Below, in pieces: positions 1 through 7,767 of a DNA stretch of 64,000 bases; the stretch's first letter is position 1, and every line of letters starts with the position of its first letter. The notes below the pieces were generated by a model. The model had not been told where the DNA came from, did no database searches, and saw only the letters and a program-made list of their open reading frames with translations. The translations under genes and the position numbers were made by a program. Source of the DNA: Actinomadura livida. GTDB lineage: Bacteria > Actinomycetota > Actinomycetes > Streptosporangiales > Streptosporangiaceae. Location: positions 1 to 64,000 of the forward strand of contig NZ_BMRO01000015.1 in assembly GCF_014648675.1 (NCBI RefSeq), written 5' to 3'.

Positions 1-178
1 ATCGCGCCACCCTGCACGAACCGGCACACAAGATCACGTAACCACGCCGACCCAGATCAACTTCTCAAACACGCACTGAGTGCGGTCGCCGTACACATCC
101 GATTCGCAGGAGCCCGCCGGAGTGCCGGGGCTCCGGGCGGTGCTTCGGCCGTGTCCGGTGGACTCGGTGGGTTCTGTT
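1..178. other. Window edge; possible 3' tail of an upstream gene
   Basis: A plus-strand reading frame enters from the left edge and stops with TAA at 39-41, giving only about twelve residues. It could be the end of a gene outside the window, but this is too short to identify. Nothing else convincing is seen up to 178, where the first minus-strand gene ends. Confidence 0.2.
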
Positions 179-619
179 TCACCAGGCGGGTCTGGTCGGT
201 CGTGCGGACGCGGCCAAGCGGCGGTAGGCGGTCAGAAGGCGGGTGAGTCGCCACCGGGGCCGGTGACCGGTCTTGGCGGGACGCCTGGTGTGCCGCGCGG
301 GGGCGGGTGGGGCGGTCCAGGTGCCGTCCAATCTGCGGGTGGATGTCCCAGGGCGGCGCGCGAGCGGGACGCCGATGGCGGTGCGGAGTTGCCGGGCGAG
401 GTCGACGGAGGTCTTGGCCTCGACCAGGCGGTTCGGCAGGAGCGCCCAGAAGGAACCGGTCCATTCGCCGTGCCAGATACATAGGCCGGGGAAGCAGTGG
501 CGAAGTTGGTCCAGGGCCTGATCAATGTCGAGGTCCAGTTCCAGTGGGGTTGGTGGTGAGGTTGTCGTCGGGTGCCCGGCGGGCGGTCGGACGTGCCGGG
601 GCTCAGATGGGTGGATCAT
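179..619 (-). CDS. Small hypothetical protein linked to an RsbW-like ATPase
   Basis: 146 residues. I do not recognise a named family. The middle part (WHGEWTGSFWALLP, then a stretch with EAKTSVDLARQL) reads like a small globular domain of the kind found beside XRE/ATPase regulator clusters in actinomycetes; the Arg/Pro-rich C-terminus looks disordered. The start is the ATG at 619, preceded by a GGAG about 10 nt upstream; the longer upstream reading is only a shadow of the next gene. It lies 23 bp downstream of the gene at 643-1008, so the three minus-strand genes 179-1385 probably form one operon. No function can be assigned. Confidence 0.6.
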   Translation of the reverse strand: MIHPSEPRHVRPPAGHPTTTSPPTPLELDLDIDQALDQLRHCFPGLCIWHGEWTGSFWALLPNRLVEAKTSVDLARQLRTAIGVPLARRPGTSTRRLDGTWTAPPAPARHTRRPAKTGHRPRWRLTRLLTAYRRLAASARPTRPAW

Positions 620-642
620 CGTGATGGCTCTCCGGCGGCGGG

Positions 643-1008
643 CTACCAGGTGGACGGGAACATGCGGTGTTTGAGGAGGGCGTCGACGTGGTCGGCGGCT
701 CGCTTGGTGTCGCCGCAGGGGGAGAGGTAGCCGCGCCGCCCTCGTCCGGCGTCGTAGTAGGCCCAGCCGCCTCCGGGGACGGCGTGGACGCTCACCGCGA
801 CGCGGACGTGGTCGTCGGGGCTGAGTGCGAACACCCAGAGCAGTGGTGGACGGGCCGGGAGTTCGTCGGCCTGGTAGAGCTTCACGTAGCGGTAGCTCTT
901 GGCCTGGACGGCGACGGCTAGCAGGTCGAGGTTCCGGATCGCCGTGGCGCGCCCCGGCCGGGTCCGCCACCGCAGTAGGCGGACGTTCAGCGGGCGCAGC
1001 GAGCCCAT
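643..1008 (-). CDS. Small hypothetical protein, operon partner of RsbW-like ATPase
   Basis: 121 residues, no signal peptide or membrane segment. It has a compact alpha/beta-looking sequence with aromatic motifs (YRYVKLYQAD, WVFALSPDDHVRVAV, GGWAYYDAGRG) and a C-terminal helix carrying Lys/Arg. The ATG at 1008 has a GGAAAG ribosome site and overlaps the 3' end of the ATPase gene by 22 bp, so it is translationally linked. Location suggests a role together with the ATPase; the biochemical role is unknown. Confidence 0.65.
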   Translation of the reverse strand: MGSLRPLNVRLLRWRTRPGRATAIRNLDLLAVAVQAKSYRYVKLYQADELPARPPLLWVFALSPDDHVRVAVSVHAVPGGGWAYYDAGRGRRGYLSPCGDTKRAADHVDALLKHRMFPSTW

Positions 1009-1385
1009 GTGATCTTTCCTTCCTCGTTGAGCAGGCGGACGCCCCAGTCGTGGACGAGTTGCGCCATCAGCAGCAGGCCGCGGCCGCTCTCCGCGTCGTC
1101 GTCCTCGCCCTGGACGACGGGGAGGGCGCGGCTCTCGTCCCAGACCTCGATGACGGTGAGCGGTTCGCGTGCGTCCGGGAAGATCCGGACGATGATGTGC
1201 CCGCTCCCGACGTGCTTGTAGCTGTTAGTGACCAACTCGGTGACCACGAGCCGCCCGACGTAGTCGTCGGCGTGCCCCAGCTCGCGGAACCGGTCGGTGA
1301 GGTAGCGGCGCGCTTTCCCGGGCGCCGCGTCGGACGGATCGAGAACGAGCGGTGGCGCCTCTGGCGCGAGCATGACCGCAGGCAT
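987..1385 (-). CDS. RsbW-like ATP-binding protein (HATPase_c_2 family)
   Basis: 132 residues, the size of a stand-alone GHKL ATPase of the anti-sigma/serine-kinase class. The N box is visible as ELVTNSYKH and the G1 region as VWDESRA, followed by a glycine-rich SGRGLLLM lid. Such proteins bind ATP-Mg and either phosphorylate or sequester regulatory partners; in Streptomyces-type genomes many sit next to XRE/DUF397 genes. Start chosen at the ATG 1385, which has GGAGGG 8 nt upstream; a longer frame to 1439 lacks such a site. Divergent from the XRE gene at 1592, with a shared 206-bp spacer. Confidence 0.85.
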   Translation of the reverse strand: MPAVMLAPEAPPLVLDPSDAAPGKARRYLTDRFRELGHADDYVGRLVVTELVTNSYKHVGSGHIIVRIFPDAREPLTVIEVWDESRALPVVQGEDDDAESGRGLLLMAQLVHDWGVRLLNEEGKITWARCAR

Positions 1386-1517
1386 CGGCAAACCCTCCAA
1401 CCTGGACGAAGGGCTGATCGAAACGGGCCAGCCCACCAAGCCGGACGTACCCGAACTATCACCCTGTGTAATCGGACGGATACCATGAGGCCATGAGTTG
1501 CTCTACGGCGCTTGTGT

Positions 1518-1528
1518 AGTGCAGCACT
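1518..1528. promoter_or_regulatory. Candidate palindromic operator in divergent spacer
   Basis: AGTGC-A-GCACT is an 11-bp odd palindrome in the spacer between the RsbW-like operon (minus) and the XRE gene (plus). Position and symmetry suit binding by the adjacent XRE regulator, but no second copy was found, so this is a weak inference. Confidence 0.3.
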
Positions 1529-1591
1529 GCTAACAAAACAGCAACACACGCTGTCGGCCGCGATAACCCCCCATATCCCCCGGAGGCTGCC

Positions 1592-2386
1592 GTGACGATG
1601 TACAACCGGGTCAAGCCCGAGTTCCTGAGCTTTGGTGCGGAGGTCAGGCGCCTCCGGAAAGCGGCAGGTCTAAATCAGCAGGCCCTTGCTGACCTGGTAA
1701 ATGTGACGCGGAGTTACATCGCGCAGGTCGAATCCGGCCGTACCCGCTGTCGTCGGGAGTTCGCACTCCGGCTCGACCGAGCACTCAAGTCCGGCACGAC
1801 CCTCGTCGAAGCGTGGGACGAGCTACTAGAATCAATCAAGTCAGACAAGTACCCCGAGTTCTTCGCCAACTTCCCGAAGGCCGAGCAGTCGGCCAGTATG
1901 CTCCGCGCCTACGAAGAGAGAGTCATCCACGGCCTGTTTCAGATAGAGGACTATGCGCGAGTCCTCTTAAACTCTGAAGATGCCGTCAAGAGCAGGATGC
2001 GTCGCCAAGAGATCCTTGATCGGGACCCTGCGCCAGCGGTGACAGTCGTTATGGACGAGACCGTTCTTTACCGTGAGGTCGGCGGGAAAGAGGTGATGAG
2101 GAGGCAACTCGAACACCTGATTGACTTGTCTTATCGAGACAAAATAAACATACAAATTGCGCCGATCAAATATATCCGCAACGTCTGGGCGACCTTCGTC
2201 ATCGCCACCTTGCCGGATCAGCGGCAGGTAGTGTACACGGCGAAAGCTTATGGCGGTGAGACCTCTACCTCCCCGGTCGAAGTCGCTCTAGTGAACGAAG
2301 CCATGGCCACGCTTCAAGCGGAAGCGCTGAACGCATCGGATACGAGAGCGCTGATCAGAAAGGTGATCGAAGAAAGATGGACGTAA
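1592..2386 (+). CDS. XRE-type regulator with DUF5753 domain
   Basis: 264 residues. Residues about 12-65 form a helix-turn-helix of the XRE type (EVRRLRKAAGLNQQALADL ... SYIAQVESGR), and the remainder matches the DUF5753 layout (an IEDYARVLL motif, then RRQEILDRDPAPAVTVVMDETVLYREVG in separate segments, ending near RALIRKVIEERW). Such proteins pair with DUF397 partners, and the DUF397 gene starts inside its last codons here (10-bp overlap). The GTG start has CGGAGG upstream. The 3' half is visibly richer in A/T than the window, consistent with transfer or rapid turnover of this regulator class. Confidence 0.9.
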   Translation: MTMYNRVKPEFLSFGAEVRRLRKAAGLNQQALADLVNVTRSYIAQVESGRTRCRREFALRLDRALKSGTTLVEAWDELLESIKSDKYPEFFANFPKAEQSASMLRAYEERVIHGLFQIEDYARVLLNSEDAVKSRMRRQEILDRDPAPAVTVVMDETVLYREVGGKEVMRRQLEHLIDLSYRDKINIQIAPIKYIRNVWATFVIATLPDQRQVVYTAKAYGGETSTSPVEVALVNEAMATLQAEALNASDTRALIRKVIEERWT

Positions 2387-2562
2387 GTACGGCGGTCTGG
2401 AAGAAAGCTTCACGCAGCAATGAATCGGGGGATGCCTGCATCGAGTTGGCATCCAACGGGGAGATGGTTGCAGTTCGAGACAGTAAAGACGCTGACGGCC
2501 CCACGCTCCTCATCGGCCACAGGGAGTTTCGCCAATTCGCCAACGTGCTCAAGAGCCTTTGA
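2377..2562 (+). CDS. DUF397 protein, partner of the XRE regulator
   Basis: 61 residues with the DUF397 signature: an N-terminal STAVWKKASRS motif, a central ACIELA strand, VAVRDSKD, and a C-terminal FRQFANVLK helix. The ATG overlaps the XRE stop by 10 bp, so translation is coupled. In the better studied Streptomyces pairs the DUF397 protein binds and counteracts its XRE partner; that role is inferred here from family and context. Confidence 0.9.
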   Translation: MDVSTAVWKKASRSNESGDACIELASNGEMVAVRDSKDADGPTLLIGHREFRQFANVLKSL

Positions 2563-2607
2563 TCTGCTTCTGTGTGTGAGCACTGATCGGAAGGGCAATG
2601 GCGAGAG

Positions 2608-2655
2608 GTGGGTCTAAGTAAGGCGGTATGGCGCAAGGCATCGCGGCGGAGGCCG
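2608..2655 (+). pseudogene. Vestigial second DUF397 start fused to lipoprotein gene
   Basis: Beginning with GTG at 2608, the reading encodes GLSKAVWRKASRR, which matches the first 14 residues of a DUF397 protein (compare STAVWKKASRS in the gene just upstream). It then runs in frame into the lipoprotein signal peptide at 2656. This looks like the 5' stub of a second DUF397 gene whose remainder was deleted at the junction with the lipoprotein gene. Confidence 0.6.
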
Positions 2656-4047
2656 ATGCGGCTCGTCCTGTCCTTTGCTGCGTTCCTCTTCGGGCTTGTG
2701 CTGCTTGTTGGGTGTACGGGTGGTGGGCCGGTCGAGGATGGGCTGCCGACGGAGAGGGGGCGGCCTGCCGCCGATGGGGGGTTCGTCAAGGAGGGGCTGT
2801 TCGGTGGGGCGGGCGAGTTGATGCGCGCTCGTGTTCAGATCAAGGGTGTTGAGCGCCGGGGTGACAAATCGGTGCTGCGGTACAGCGTGACGTCCCTGGA
2901 CTCGTCCAAAAAGTTCTTGACGTTCGCGGTCGACCTGATCGATCCGGTCGGGCGCCTGCTCTACAAGTCAACCGGGGACACGGGTGGGGAAGGCTTCGAG
3001 CCCGGTGAAACTCGCGAGATGACGGCCGAGTACCCGGCCATTCCGCGGAGCGTCGCGAGGGTCACCGCGATCACACAGAGTACGGCCGGCGAGTTCACCG
3101 GCATCCCCGTGACCGGTCCCGACGATGCGTCCGCCGCGTCACTGGCGCGGCTGCGCGGCAATCCCGTGGAGTTGTACGGCATCACCGAGGGTGAGGTCAG
3201 GGACACCGTGACGAGTGGCCAGCGGGTGACGGTCGGTCTCCGCGCGGATGCGCTGTTCGAGAAGAGCTCTCCTGATTTGTCCAGGCGTGCTGGGGCCTTG
3301 CTGGACGAGATCGCGCGGGAGCTCAAGGCGAAGGCCGTTGGCTCGCTGAATTTCGAGGGGCACACCGACAGTGGCGGGGATGACGCCGCCAACGTGGAGT
3401 TGTCGAAAGAGCGCGCTGAGGCCGTGATGCGGGAGATGAAGTCCCGGCTCGGGGACGGGTTCTCCTACACGGCGAGTGGCAGGGGAGCGGCGGAGCCCAT
3501 CTCCGTGGAGGACGATGCCGAGGCCCGCGAGCGCAACCGCCGGGTCGAGATCACGTACGAAGTGAAGCGGCCGGAGACGGCTAGCACGAAAACCGCGCCC
3601 GCCGACTTCCGGCGGTGGGACGGGAAGAAAGTCGCCAGTCGCTCGGCGAAGTTCGGAGACGCCAAGCGCCGCATCGACGTCAAGCCCTTCTACCGGGACG
3701 GCGCCTACATCGTCGCCGTGTTCGACATCGTCAACGAAGGTCCGGGGCCCACACCGCCGGACGCGTCCTACGCGCACCGGGATTATCCGGGAGGCGTGTT
3801 CACCTCCTTCTCCGTCCGGGTGCCGGAGAGCAAGGACGTCTACCGCAGCGTCCGGATCGGCACCGTGACGCCCAGGGCCACGGGCGCCTACGTCGGCCCA
3901 GGACGCGTCGTCGGCGGGGCCGAGGCGAACGAGGCCGTTCGCGGCTTCACCTACCTTCCCGCCCCGCCCGGCAAGGTCACTTCCGTCGCTTTCGACGCCG
4001 GGCCCTTCGGAAAAGTCGGCAAGGTCCCGGTACGGCAAAGCGGCTGA
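2656..4047 (+). CDS. Lipoprotein with OmpA-like peptidoglycan-binding domain
   Basis: 463 residues from the ATG at 2656 (GGAGG directly upstream); a longer GTG start at 2608 would place a DUF397 fragment ahead of the signal peptide and is unlikely. A hydrophobic signal ends in lipobox LVGC. Domains in order: an N-terminal beta-rich domain (about 35-145), an OmpA-C-like domain (about 165-315) with FEGHTDSGG and ERNRRVEI, and a C-terminal domain (about 330-460) of unknown name with DVKPFYRDGAYIVAVFDIV. The OmpA part should bind peptidoglycan non-covalently. A paralog at 5962-7359 shares both outer domains but not OmpA. Confidence 0.85.
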   Translation: MRLVLSFAAFLFGLVLLVGCTGGGPVEDGLPTERGRPAADGGFVKEGLFGGAGELMRARVQIKGVERRGDKSVLRYSVTSLDSSKKFLTFAVDLIDPVGRLLYKSTGDTGGEGFEPGETREMTAEYPAIPRSVARVTAITQSTAGEFTGIPVTGPDDASAASLARLRGNPVELYGITEGEVRDTVTSGQRVTVGLRADALFEKSSPDLSRRAGALLDEIARELKAKAVGSLNFEGHTDSGGDDAANVELSKERAEAVMREMKSRLGDGFSYTASGRGAAEPISVEDDAEARERNRRVEITYEVKRPETASTKTAPADFRRWDGKKVASRSAKFGDAKRRIDVKPFYRDGAYIVAVFDIVNEGPGPTPPDASYAHRDYPGGVFTSFSVRVPESKDVYRSVRIGTVTPRATGAYVGPGRVVGGAEANEAVRGFTYLPAPPGKVTSVAFDAGPFGKVGKVPVRQSG

Positions 4048-4138
4048 GGACGATCCCGCGCGCCCGCCGACGTGTGACCGGTGATCGAAACGGATAGTTA
4101 AAGAACACGGCCACGGATCGTCCGGCGGAGGTCATCGC

Positions 4139-4381
4139 ATGGGTGTCGGCGTCAGTGTTTTCCTGATCACGCTCGGACTGATCCTCAAGTTCGCGATCCA
4201 ACCGGATGCGATGACGGACCCGGTGGACATTCACGTCATCGGCGTCATCCTGATCATCGTCGGCGGGGTGACGTTCGCGCTCCAGCTCCTGATGATGTCC
4301 CGGATGCAGCAGCGTCAGCCCCGCTTCCCATCGGGACGGGACGAACGCACCTACGACGGCGACAACCCGCCCCGTCCCTGA
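4139..4381 (+). CDS. DUF6458-type small membrane protein
   Basis: 80 residues. Two hydrophobic segments (about 4-20 and 29-52) flank a short polar loop with PVDIHVIG, followed by a hydrophilic Arg/Pro tail. This layout is that of the small two-helix actinobacterial proteins now grouped as DUF6458; function unknown. The ATG has a GGAGG site. It stands alone between the OmpA lipoprotein and the direct repeat that borders the toxin-antitoxin segment. Confidence 0.7.
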   Translation: MGVGVSVFLITLGLILKFAIQPDAMTDPVDIHVIGVILIIVGGVTFALQLLMMSRMQQRQPRFPSGRDERTYDGDNPPRP

Positions 4382-4392
4382 GGCGACGCCCC

Positions 4393-4414
4393 CTCGCCCT
4401 TCCTGACGCCCGGG
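4393..4414. repeat. 22-bp direct repeat, left copy flanking toxin-antitoxin segment
   Basis: CTCGCCCTTCCTGACG followed by one variable base and CCGGG. The same 22 bp, with a single C/T difference, recurs at 5209-5230 on the other side of the XRE/toxin pair. Confidence 0.7.
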
Positions 4415-4469
4415 GCGGGTGTGCGGCCGGGTATCCGCACCTGGTGATCGAACGGCGGGGGCTGGCGAC

Positions 4470-4820
4470 CTAGGCGGTGGCGCGCAGTTCGGTTTCCGCC
4501 GCGCGGGCATCGCTCTCGCCGACGACGACACGGAACCGCAAGCCGAGGGCGTGTCCGAGCCGGTTCAGCACGGCCAGGGTCGGCACACCTCCGCCGCCCG
4601 ACTCGATGCGGGACACGGCGGGTTGACGCATCTCCGCGCGGCGGGCGAGTTCGGTCTGGGACATGCCCAACTCGGTTCGCCGAGCGTAGACGGCACGGCC
4701 GAGGGCGATCGCCAGGCGCGCTTCTTCGTGGGCACGCCGGTACTCGTCGGTGTCACGCTTGGCGGCCAGGCCAGGGTGGTCGCCGAGAGGAACGTGTGGG
4801 CTGGTCCGTCGGCTGCTCAT
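4470..4820 (-). CDS. XRE-family antitoxin (HigA-like)
   Basis: 116 residues. A helix-turn-helix lies at about 40-95 (RRTELGMSQTELARR then QPAVSRIESG and LAVLNRLGHAL), preceded by a linker typical of antitoxins that follow a RelE/HigB toxin (DEYRRAHEEARLAIALG). The ATG overlaps the toxin stop as ATGA, the usual toxin-first arrangement of higBA-like modules. The reading frame is intact while the toxin is broken, so the antitoxin may persist as an orphan repressor of its own promoter. Confidence 0.85.
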   Translation of the reverse strand: MSSRRTSPHVPLGDHPGLAAKRDTDEYRRAHEEARLAIALGRAVYARRTELGMSQTELARRAEMRQPAVSRIESGGGGVPTLAVLNRLGHALGLRFRVVVGESDARAAETELRATA

Positions 4821-5186
4821 GATCCCTCCGGAGTCTCGATGACGCTGATGATCTGGTCGGTGTCGTGTTCGGCCCCGCACAGCTTCTGCGCTTGTTTGGC
4901 CCGTTGCACCTGGGCGTGTTCGCCGCCCCGGGTCTTCCGGAAGACAGTCAGCAGCACGATCCGGTTGTCCCCCGGAAACCAGTAGGTGATCCGCACGTCT
5001 TTGGGATGGAGGTTGATCCGCAGCCCACACGCCGTCACCCAAGGGTCTGGACAGAGGCATGCCCAGGCCGGTGCCTTCCGCGGCAAGTAAGCCGCATACG
5101 ACGTCCACACGCGCCAGGTGAACGGGCGTGAGCGACATGAGCCAGTCGACGACTTCCGGTTCGGCCTGGATCTCGAACAACCCCAT
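4817..5186 (-). pseudogene. Frameshifted RelE/HigB-like toxin
   Basis: The N-terminal half starts at ATG 5186 (MGLFEIQAEPEVVDWLMSL, then PLSRPLGDGVW) and the C-terminal half (LRINLHPKDVRITYWFPG, LLTVFRKTRGG) continues in another frame to the TGA at 4817. The switch falls at about 5021-5027, where the expected codons for W-E-L-R appear as TGG-G-CTG-CGG, as if two bases were lost. Joined, the two halves give a normal-length phage-derived/HigB-like mRNA interferase. Either a real inactivating indel or a sequencing error; the intact antitoxin follows with ATGA overlap. Confidence 0.75.
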
Positions 5187-5208
5187 GCATTCGATGTTAT
5201 AACCAGCG

Positions 5209-5230
5209 CTCGCCCTTCCTGACGTCCGGG
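5209..5230. repeat. 22-bp direct repeat, right copy
   Basis: Second copy of the repeat at 4393-4414 (one mismatch). The two copies enclose exactly the toxin-antitoxin pair, which suggests insertion or potential loss of the segment by recombination. Confidence 0.7.
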
Positions 5231-5307
5231 TCCCGATCGCCCGGAATTGAACGGATTGCCGTGCGCCCGCATCCAACCGGTGACCCCGGCTTCGAGGAGG
5301 CGCCCCC

Positions 5308-5844
5308 GTGACCGCTCTGATCGTCATGTGCTTCGTGCTGGCAGCCGTCTTCTTCGTGCTCGGGTGCATGGATCAGCGGAAGCTCTACTGGAAGCTCGCG
5401 GCCTGGCAGTACCGCCGCCCCGAGGCCACCGAGCCGTCCGAGGCCGCGCACGTCTTCAACCGGATCGGCCTGTTCCTCGGCGCGGCCATGATGCTCGTCC
5501 TCGCCGCCATCCTCAACGCCGCCGACGCGTCGAGCACCTACTCGACGGCGCAGGTGCGCTCCGTCGCGTCCTCCGCGGCGTCCGACCTGAACCAGGGGAC
5601 GCAGTCCGGGATCGGTTCGTCGGTCCGCGCGTCGTCCGACCTGTACGACGCCGTGCACGAGCACGGCGGCGGCAACGTGAAGATCCGCTCGGCCGGCAGC
5701 GGCGAGTACGAGCTGACGAACCGCGACGGCGAGAACCCCGTCTGCCTCACCGTCACGGTGGACAACGACCTGAACATCGGCGGTGGCATCGGTGAGCCCT
5801 GGAGCCACTCGATCAGCACGTCCGTCAACGACGGCTCCTGCTGA
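5308..5844 (+). CDS. Membrane-anchored hypothetical protein (DUF6199-like N-terminus)
   Basis: 178 residues from a GTG with GGAGG upstream. The first hydrophobic segment (about 3-20), then YWKLAAWQYRRPEATEPS and a second segment (about 48-68), resemble the small DUF6199 membrane proteins. An extra C-terminal domain of about 100 residues (rich in Ser/Gly, with VCLTVTVDNDLN and a final Cys) should lie outside the membrane. Two Cys in that domain (VCLTV and GSC) could pair. Function unknown. Confidence 0.65.
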   Translation: MTALIVMCFVLAAVFFVLGCMDQRKLYWKLAAWQYRRPEATEPSEAAHVFNRIGLFLGAAMMLVLAAILNAADASSTYSTAQVRSVASSAASDLNQGTQSGIGSSVRASSDLYDAVHEHGGGNVKIRSAGSGEYELTNRDGENPVCLTVTVDNDLNIGGGIGEPWSHSISTSVNDGSC

Positions 5845-5961
5845 CCCGCCCGGCCTCCGGTCCGACGCACCGGAGGTGACCTCCGTCGAAGATGGCGAGG
5901 CGCTACGGCGGTGACTACTGTGGCCTCCGTCTCCCGCCCGCCACTCCTCGACGGATGACCG

Positions 5962-7359
5962 ATGCGCCGCGTTCCCACTCTGGCCGCCTCCCTTTCCGGG
6001 CTGCTGCTCCTCACCGGCTGCGCGAATGACGGGCCGGTGAAAGTCGATCCGCCGACGGCGGGGGCAGGCGGCTCCGCCCGTCCCGCGAACTCCGCGGGGA
6101 CGTTCGCCAAGGAAGGCTGGTTCGGCAGCGCGGACGGGCTGCACGCGCGCGTCGAGATCAAGGGCATCGAGCGGCAGGGCGCCAAGTCGGTACTGCGCTA
6201 CAGCGTGACATCTATGGACACGGCCACGAAGTCCGTCATGTTCGCCATCGACCTGCTCGACCCGGTCGGACGCCGGCTGTACCGGCCGACCGGATCCACG
6301 AGCGGGGACGGCTTCGCGCCCGGCACGACCCGCGAGATGGCCGCCGAGTACCCGGCCCTCCCACCGGACGTCACGAAGCTCACCGTCCTCACGCCGGGCA
6401 CGGCCGGGGAGTTCAGCGGTATCCCCGTTACCGGCGCGGCCACCACGCTGCCGACCGCCACCGCGCCGCCGAACAGCACCGCGCCGACGACGGGCATCTC
6501 GACGCCGCCCGGTGCCGAGCCGGGAGTCGGCGGCCAGCCGGGGGTCGGCGCCGGGGTGGAGACGGGCACCGACGAGGGGACCGAGGCCGGAGGACCGCAG
6601 GCCGGCGTCGAGGTGGAGACCGACACCGATGGCGCGGCCGGAGCCCCGACCGGGGCGGGGACCCCGACGATCACGGCGAGCTCGGGCGCGGAGCCGTCTC
6701 CGGGGTCGGCCCCGGGACCCACCAACCCGGTCGCGTTGCACGACGTGGTCGAGAAGGAGACCGGGGACGCCTCGTCCAGCCCCTCGTCCAGCCCCTCGTC
6801 CAGCGGCTCGTCCAGTGCTTCGGCCAGTCCGTCCGCCACGTCCAGTCCGTCCGCCACGTCCAGTCCGTCCGCCACGTCCAGTCCGTCCGCCGCGGCGAGC
6901 GATGGAGCCGCCGGTACGCCCGCGGATTTCCGGCCGGAGGACGGCGAGAAGGTCGCCAGCCGCTCGGCGAAGTTCGGCGAGGCCACGCGGCGCATGGACG
7001 TCAAGCCCTTCTACCGCGACGGCGCCTACATCGTCGCCGTGTTCGACATCGTCAACGAAGGCCCAGGACCCACTCCACCGGACGCCTCCTACCCCCACAC
7101 CGACTACCCGGGAGGCGTGTTCACCGCGTTCTCCATCAAGGCAAAGGGAGGTAAGGACGTCTACCGCGCCGTCCGGATCGGCCCCGGGACGCAGGGCGCC
7201 CCCGGCTCCTACCTGGCCTCGGGACGCGCCGTCTTCACCACCGAGGTGAACCAGCCCGTCCGCGGCTTCGTCTACCTCCCCGCCCCACCCGGCGATGCCG
7301 CCTCCGTCACCTTCGACGCCGGCCCCTTCGGCGCGTTCGACGACGTTCCCGTGCAGTGA
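5962..7359 (+). CDS. Lipoprotein paralog with low-complexity linker replacing OmpA
   Basis: 465 residues, signal peptide with lipobox LTGC. The N-terminal (about 45-150) and C-terminal (about 325-463) domains are clearly homologous to those of the lipoprotein at 2656-4047, including nearly identical DNA over the DVKPFYRDGAYIVAVFDIV block. Between them is a 150-residue linker rich in Gly/Thr/Glu then Ser/Pro, with consecutive SPSAT-type repeats. The short motif NPVALHDVVEKETGD aligns with NPVELYGITEGEVRD at the OmpA entry of the paralog, so the OmpA domain appears lost rather than never present. Exported and membrane anchored; role unknown. Confidence 0.8.
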   Translation: MRRVPTLAASLSGLLLLTGCANDGPVKVDPPTAGAGGSARPANSAGTFAKEGWFGSADGLHARVEIKGIERQGAKSVLRYSVTSMDTATKSVMFAIDLLDPVGRRLYRPTGSTSGDGFAPGTTREMAAEYPALPPDVTKLTVLTPGTAGEFSGIPVTGAATTLPTATAPPNSTAPTTGISTPPGAEPGVGGQPGVGAGVETGTDEGTEAGGPQAGVEVETDTDGAAGAPTGAGTPTITASSGAEPSPGSAPGPTNPVALHDVVEKETGDASSSPSSSPSSSGSSSASASPSATSSPSATSSPSATSSPSAAASDGAAGTPADFRPEDGEKVASRSAKFGEATRRMDVKPFYRDGAYIVAVFDIVNEGPGPTPPDASYPHTDYPGGVFTAFSIKAKGGKDVYRAVRIGPGTQGAPGSYLASGRAVFTTEVNQPVRGFVYLPAPPGDAASVTFDAGPFGAFDDVPVQ

Positions 7360-7378
7360 GCCAGTCGGGCAGAGGCCC

Positions 7379-7666
7379 TCAGAAGTCCATCGACGACTCG
7401 TGTGACCCGGCCATGCCGCCCCCGTACCGCTTCTGCAGGTGGAAGCGGCGGCTCAACCGGATCGTCGGACGCAGCAGGAACATGACCGACCCGACCACGA
7501 ACAGCCACGTCCCGGTGCGGACGGTCGACTCGGAGAGGAACAGCACGCTCCCCACCAGGAACAGCAGCGCGGCCCCGAAGTCGTTGGCTATCGACAGCGT
7601 CTCGTAGCGCCGGCGGATCACCAGTTCGTCCGGCCCGATGCGGAGGTGGATCGAGGAGTCAGCCAT
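7379..7666 (-). CDS. YrhK-like small membrane protein
   Basis: 95 residues. Motifs IRRRYETLSIANDF and VGSVLFL, and two hydrophobic segments (about 28-45 and 52-68), match the YrhK domain, a small two-helix membrane module of unknown function. A basic tail follows (RLSRRFHLQKRYGGG). Single gene, convergent with the lipoprotein at 5962-7359. Confidence 0.75.
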   Translation of the reverse strand: MADSSIHLRIGPDELVIRRRYETLSIANDFGAALLFLVGSVLFLSESTVRTGTWLFVVGSVMFLLRPTIRLSRRFHLQKRYGGGMAGSHESSMDF

Positions 7667-7731
7667 GGGGCGAGACTACGAGACAGGCGGCGTAACGCCT
7701 GGTCAACGAGCTTCGCAGTACGGCAAAGCGC

Positions 7732-7761
7732 GGGGCCGGTGCCGAGCGCGGCACCGGCCCC
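7732..7761 (-). terminator. Hairpin terminator after the dehydrogenase operon
   Basis: A perfect 12-bp stem (GGGGCCGGTGCC against its complement) with a 6-nt loop, located 27 bp beyond the E2 stop codon on the minus strand. No T-run is present, as is common in high-GC actinomycetes. Confidence 0.7.
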
Positions 7762-7767
7762 GACGAA

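Noticed and set aside
4817-5272. Intact 151-codon toxin gene
   Set aside because: Its N-terminal third is out of frame with the toxin family; the real start is at 5186 in another frame, so the gene is broken.
5197-7098. Minus-strand frame of about 633 codons across the second lipoprotein
   Set aside because: Low-complexity Arg/Gly sequence caused by the Ser/Pro linker repeats on the other strand.
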